A DNA stretch of 5,479 bases, taken from positions 1 to 5,479 of the forward strand of contig JACQPI010000234.1 in the NCBI GenBank assembly GCA_016207585.1, written 5' to 3'. Both the position numbers and the translations under genes were made by a program. Position 1 is the first letter of the stretch; the number at the start of each line of letters is the position of its first letter. The DNA is from Elusimicrobiota bacterium (GTDB taxonomy: Bacteria > Elusimicrobiota > Elusimicrobia > UBA1565 > JACRDR01). Positions 5,062-5,479 of this stretch are shown here, piece by piece. The notes under the pieces were generated by a model that was not told the origin of the DNA, did no database searches, and saw only the letters and a program-made list of their open reading frames with translations.

Positions 5062-5479
5062 CTATACGGGAAACCCGGCCGCCGCCTTTTTGGGCTCGAA
5101 GAGGATCATGGTGCGCCGGAGTTCCCCCTCCTCCTCCAGGTGCACGGCGCGGACATGGCAGGGCTGCTGACGAAACACCGTATCGGCCTCCACGACCTGG
5201 TTGGGGCGGTCCAGCGCGGTCCCGACCAGCCGAAGAACGTCCTGCTGCTGGCTGTCGAGAACGTCGAGGAGGTGCAGCTTCGCGGCGGCTTCCGGTTTCG
5301 TCGCGACGGGGAAGTTGGTGTACAGGACGGTATTGTCCTCGTCGACGACGATCGCGAAATGGTTTTTCGAGACGAGCGCCCGCAGGATGGACTCCCACCA
5401 CCGCTGCTCGGCCGCGCCGCGCTGCCGCTCCCGGAGCATCGTATTCGCCATCTCGGCCTTGACCTTCTGCAGGAACACC
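5062..5479 (-). CDS. C-terminal PAS-like sensory domain protein (partial, 5' end outside window)
   Basis: The reading frame is open to the window edge and ends at TAG (5064-5062), giving about 139 codons of a longer protein. The GTG at 5478 is probably an internal valine, not the start. The visible part begins with a charged helix (about 1-35, KVKAEMANTMLRERQRG) of coiled-coil type. A PAS-like fold follows: FAIVVDEDNTVLYTN (41-55) is the usual first beta hairpin, a helical region lies at 60-90, and the strands VEADTVFRQQ, HVRAVHLEEEGE and RRTMILFEP come next. The protein ends just after that fold (KKAAAGFPV), so no kinase or DNA-binding module lies C-terminal; any effector must lie upstream of the window. 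PAS domains sense small molecules or mediate protein contacts; no cofactor is evident. It is 58 bp upstream of the membrane protein gene on the same strand, so it could be the end of a separate unit or part of the same one. Confidence 0.75.
   Translation of the reverse strand, partial: VFLQKVKAEMANTMLRERQRGAAEQRWWESILRALVSKNHFAIVVDEDNTVLYTNFPVATKPEAAAKLHLLDVLDSQQQDVLRLVGTALDRPNQVVEADTVFRQQPCHVRAVHLEEEGELRRTMILFEPKKAAAGFPV

Overview
The window is a tightly packed, GC-rich stretch of a bacterial chromosome in which every real gene lies on the minus strand, so transcription runs from high to low coordinates. Almost all of it encodes two-component signalling. The high GC, frequent GTG/TTG starts, strong GGAGG-type ribosome binding sites and the double-Cache/HAMP histidine kinase fit a signalling-rich Gram-negative-type bacterium (for example a deltaproteobacterial/myxococcal-like or Elusimicrobiota-like lineage). 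No taxonomic marker is present, so the lineage is not established.

In order of transcription: (1) the 3' end of a gene ending in a coiled coil and a PAS-like domain (5479-5062, truncated by the window edge). (2) A 58-bp AT-richer gap with a possible promoter. (3) An orphan 142-residue protein with several membrane spans (5003-4575). (4) An OmpR/PhoB-type winged-helix regulator whose receiver domain has lost all catalytic residues and carries an extra loop (4569-3757, TTG start). (5) A stand-alone CheY-like receiver (3751-3371). (6) A 653-residue membrane sensor histidine kinase with Cache, HAMP, HisKA and HATPase modules (3357-1396). (7) A soluble receiver-histidine kinase hybrid (1399-227, GTG start overlapping the previous stop). 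(8) An 88-bp AT-rich spacer with several inverted repeats. (9) The first 46 codons of a NarL/LuxR-type response regulator (138-1, truncated).

Genes 3 to 7 are separated by 5, 5, 13 and -4 bp and are almost certainly one operon. A reasonable model, which is inference, is that the membrane kinase senses an extracytoplasmic cue and phosphorylates the lone receiver and the receiver of the hybrid kinase. The hybrid kinase could then pass a second signal on, perhaps to the NarL-type regulator downstream. The winged-helix protein cannot be controlled by ordinary aspartyl phosphorylation, so its activity must be set by something else. No RNA genes, mobile elements, CRISPR arrays or origins were seen.
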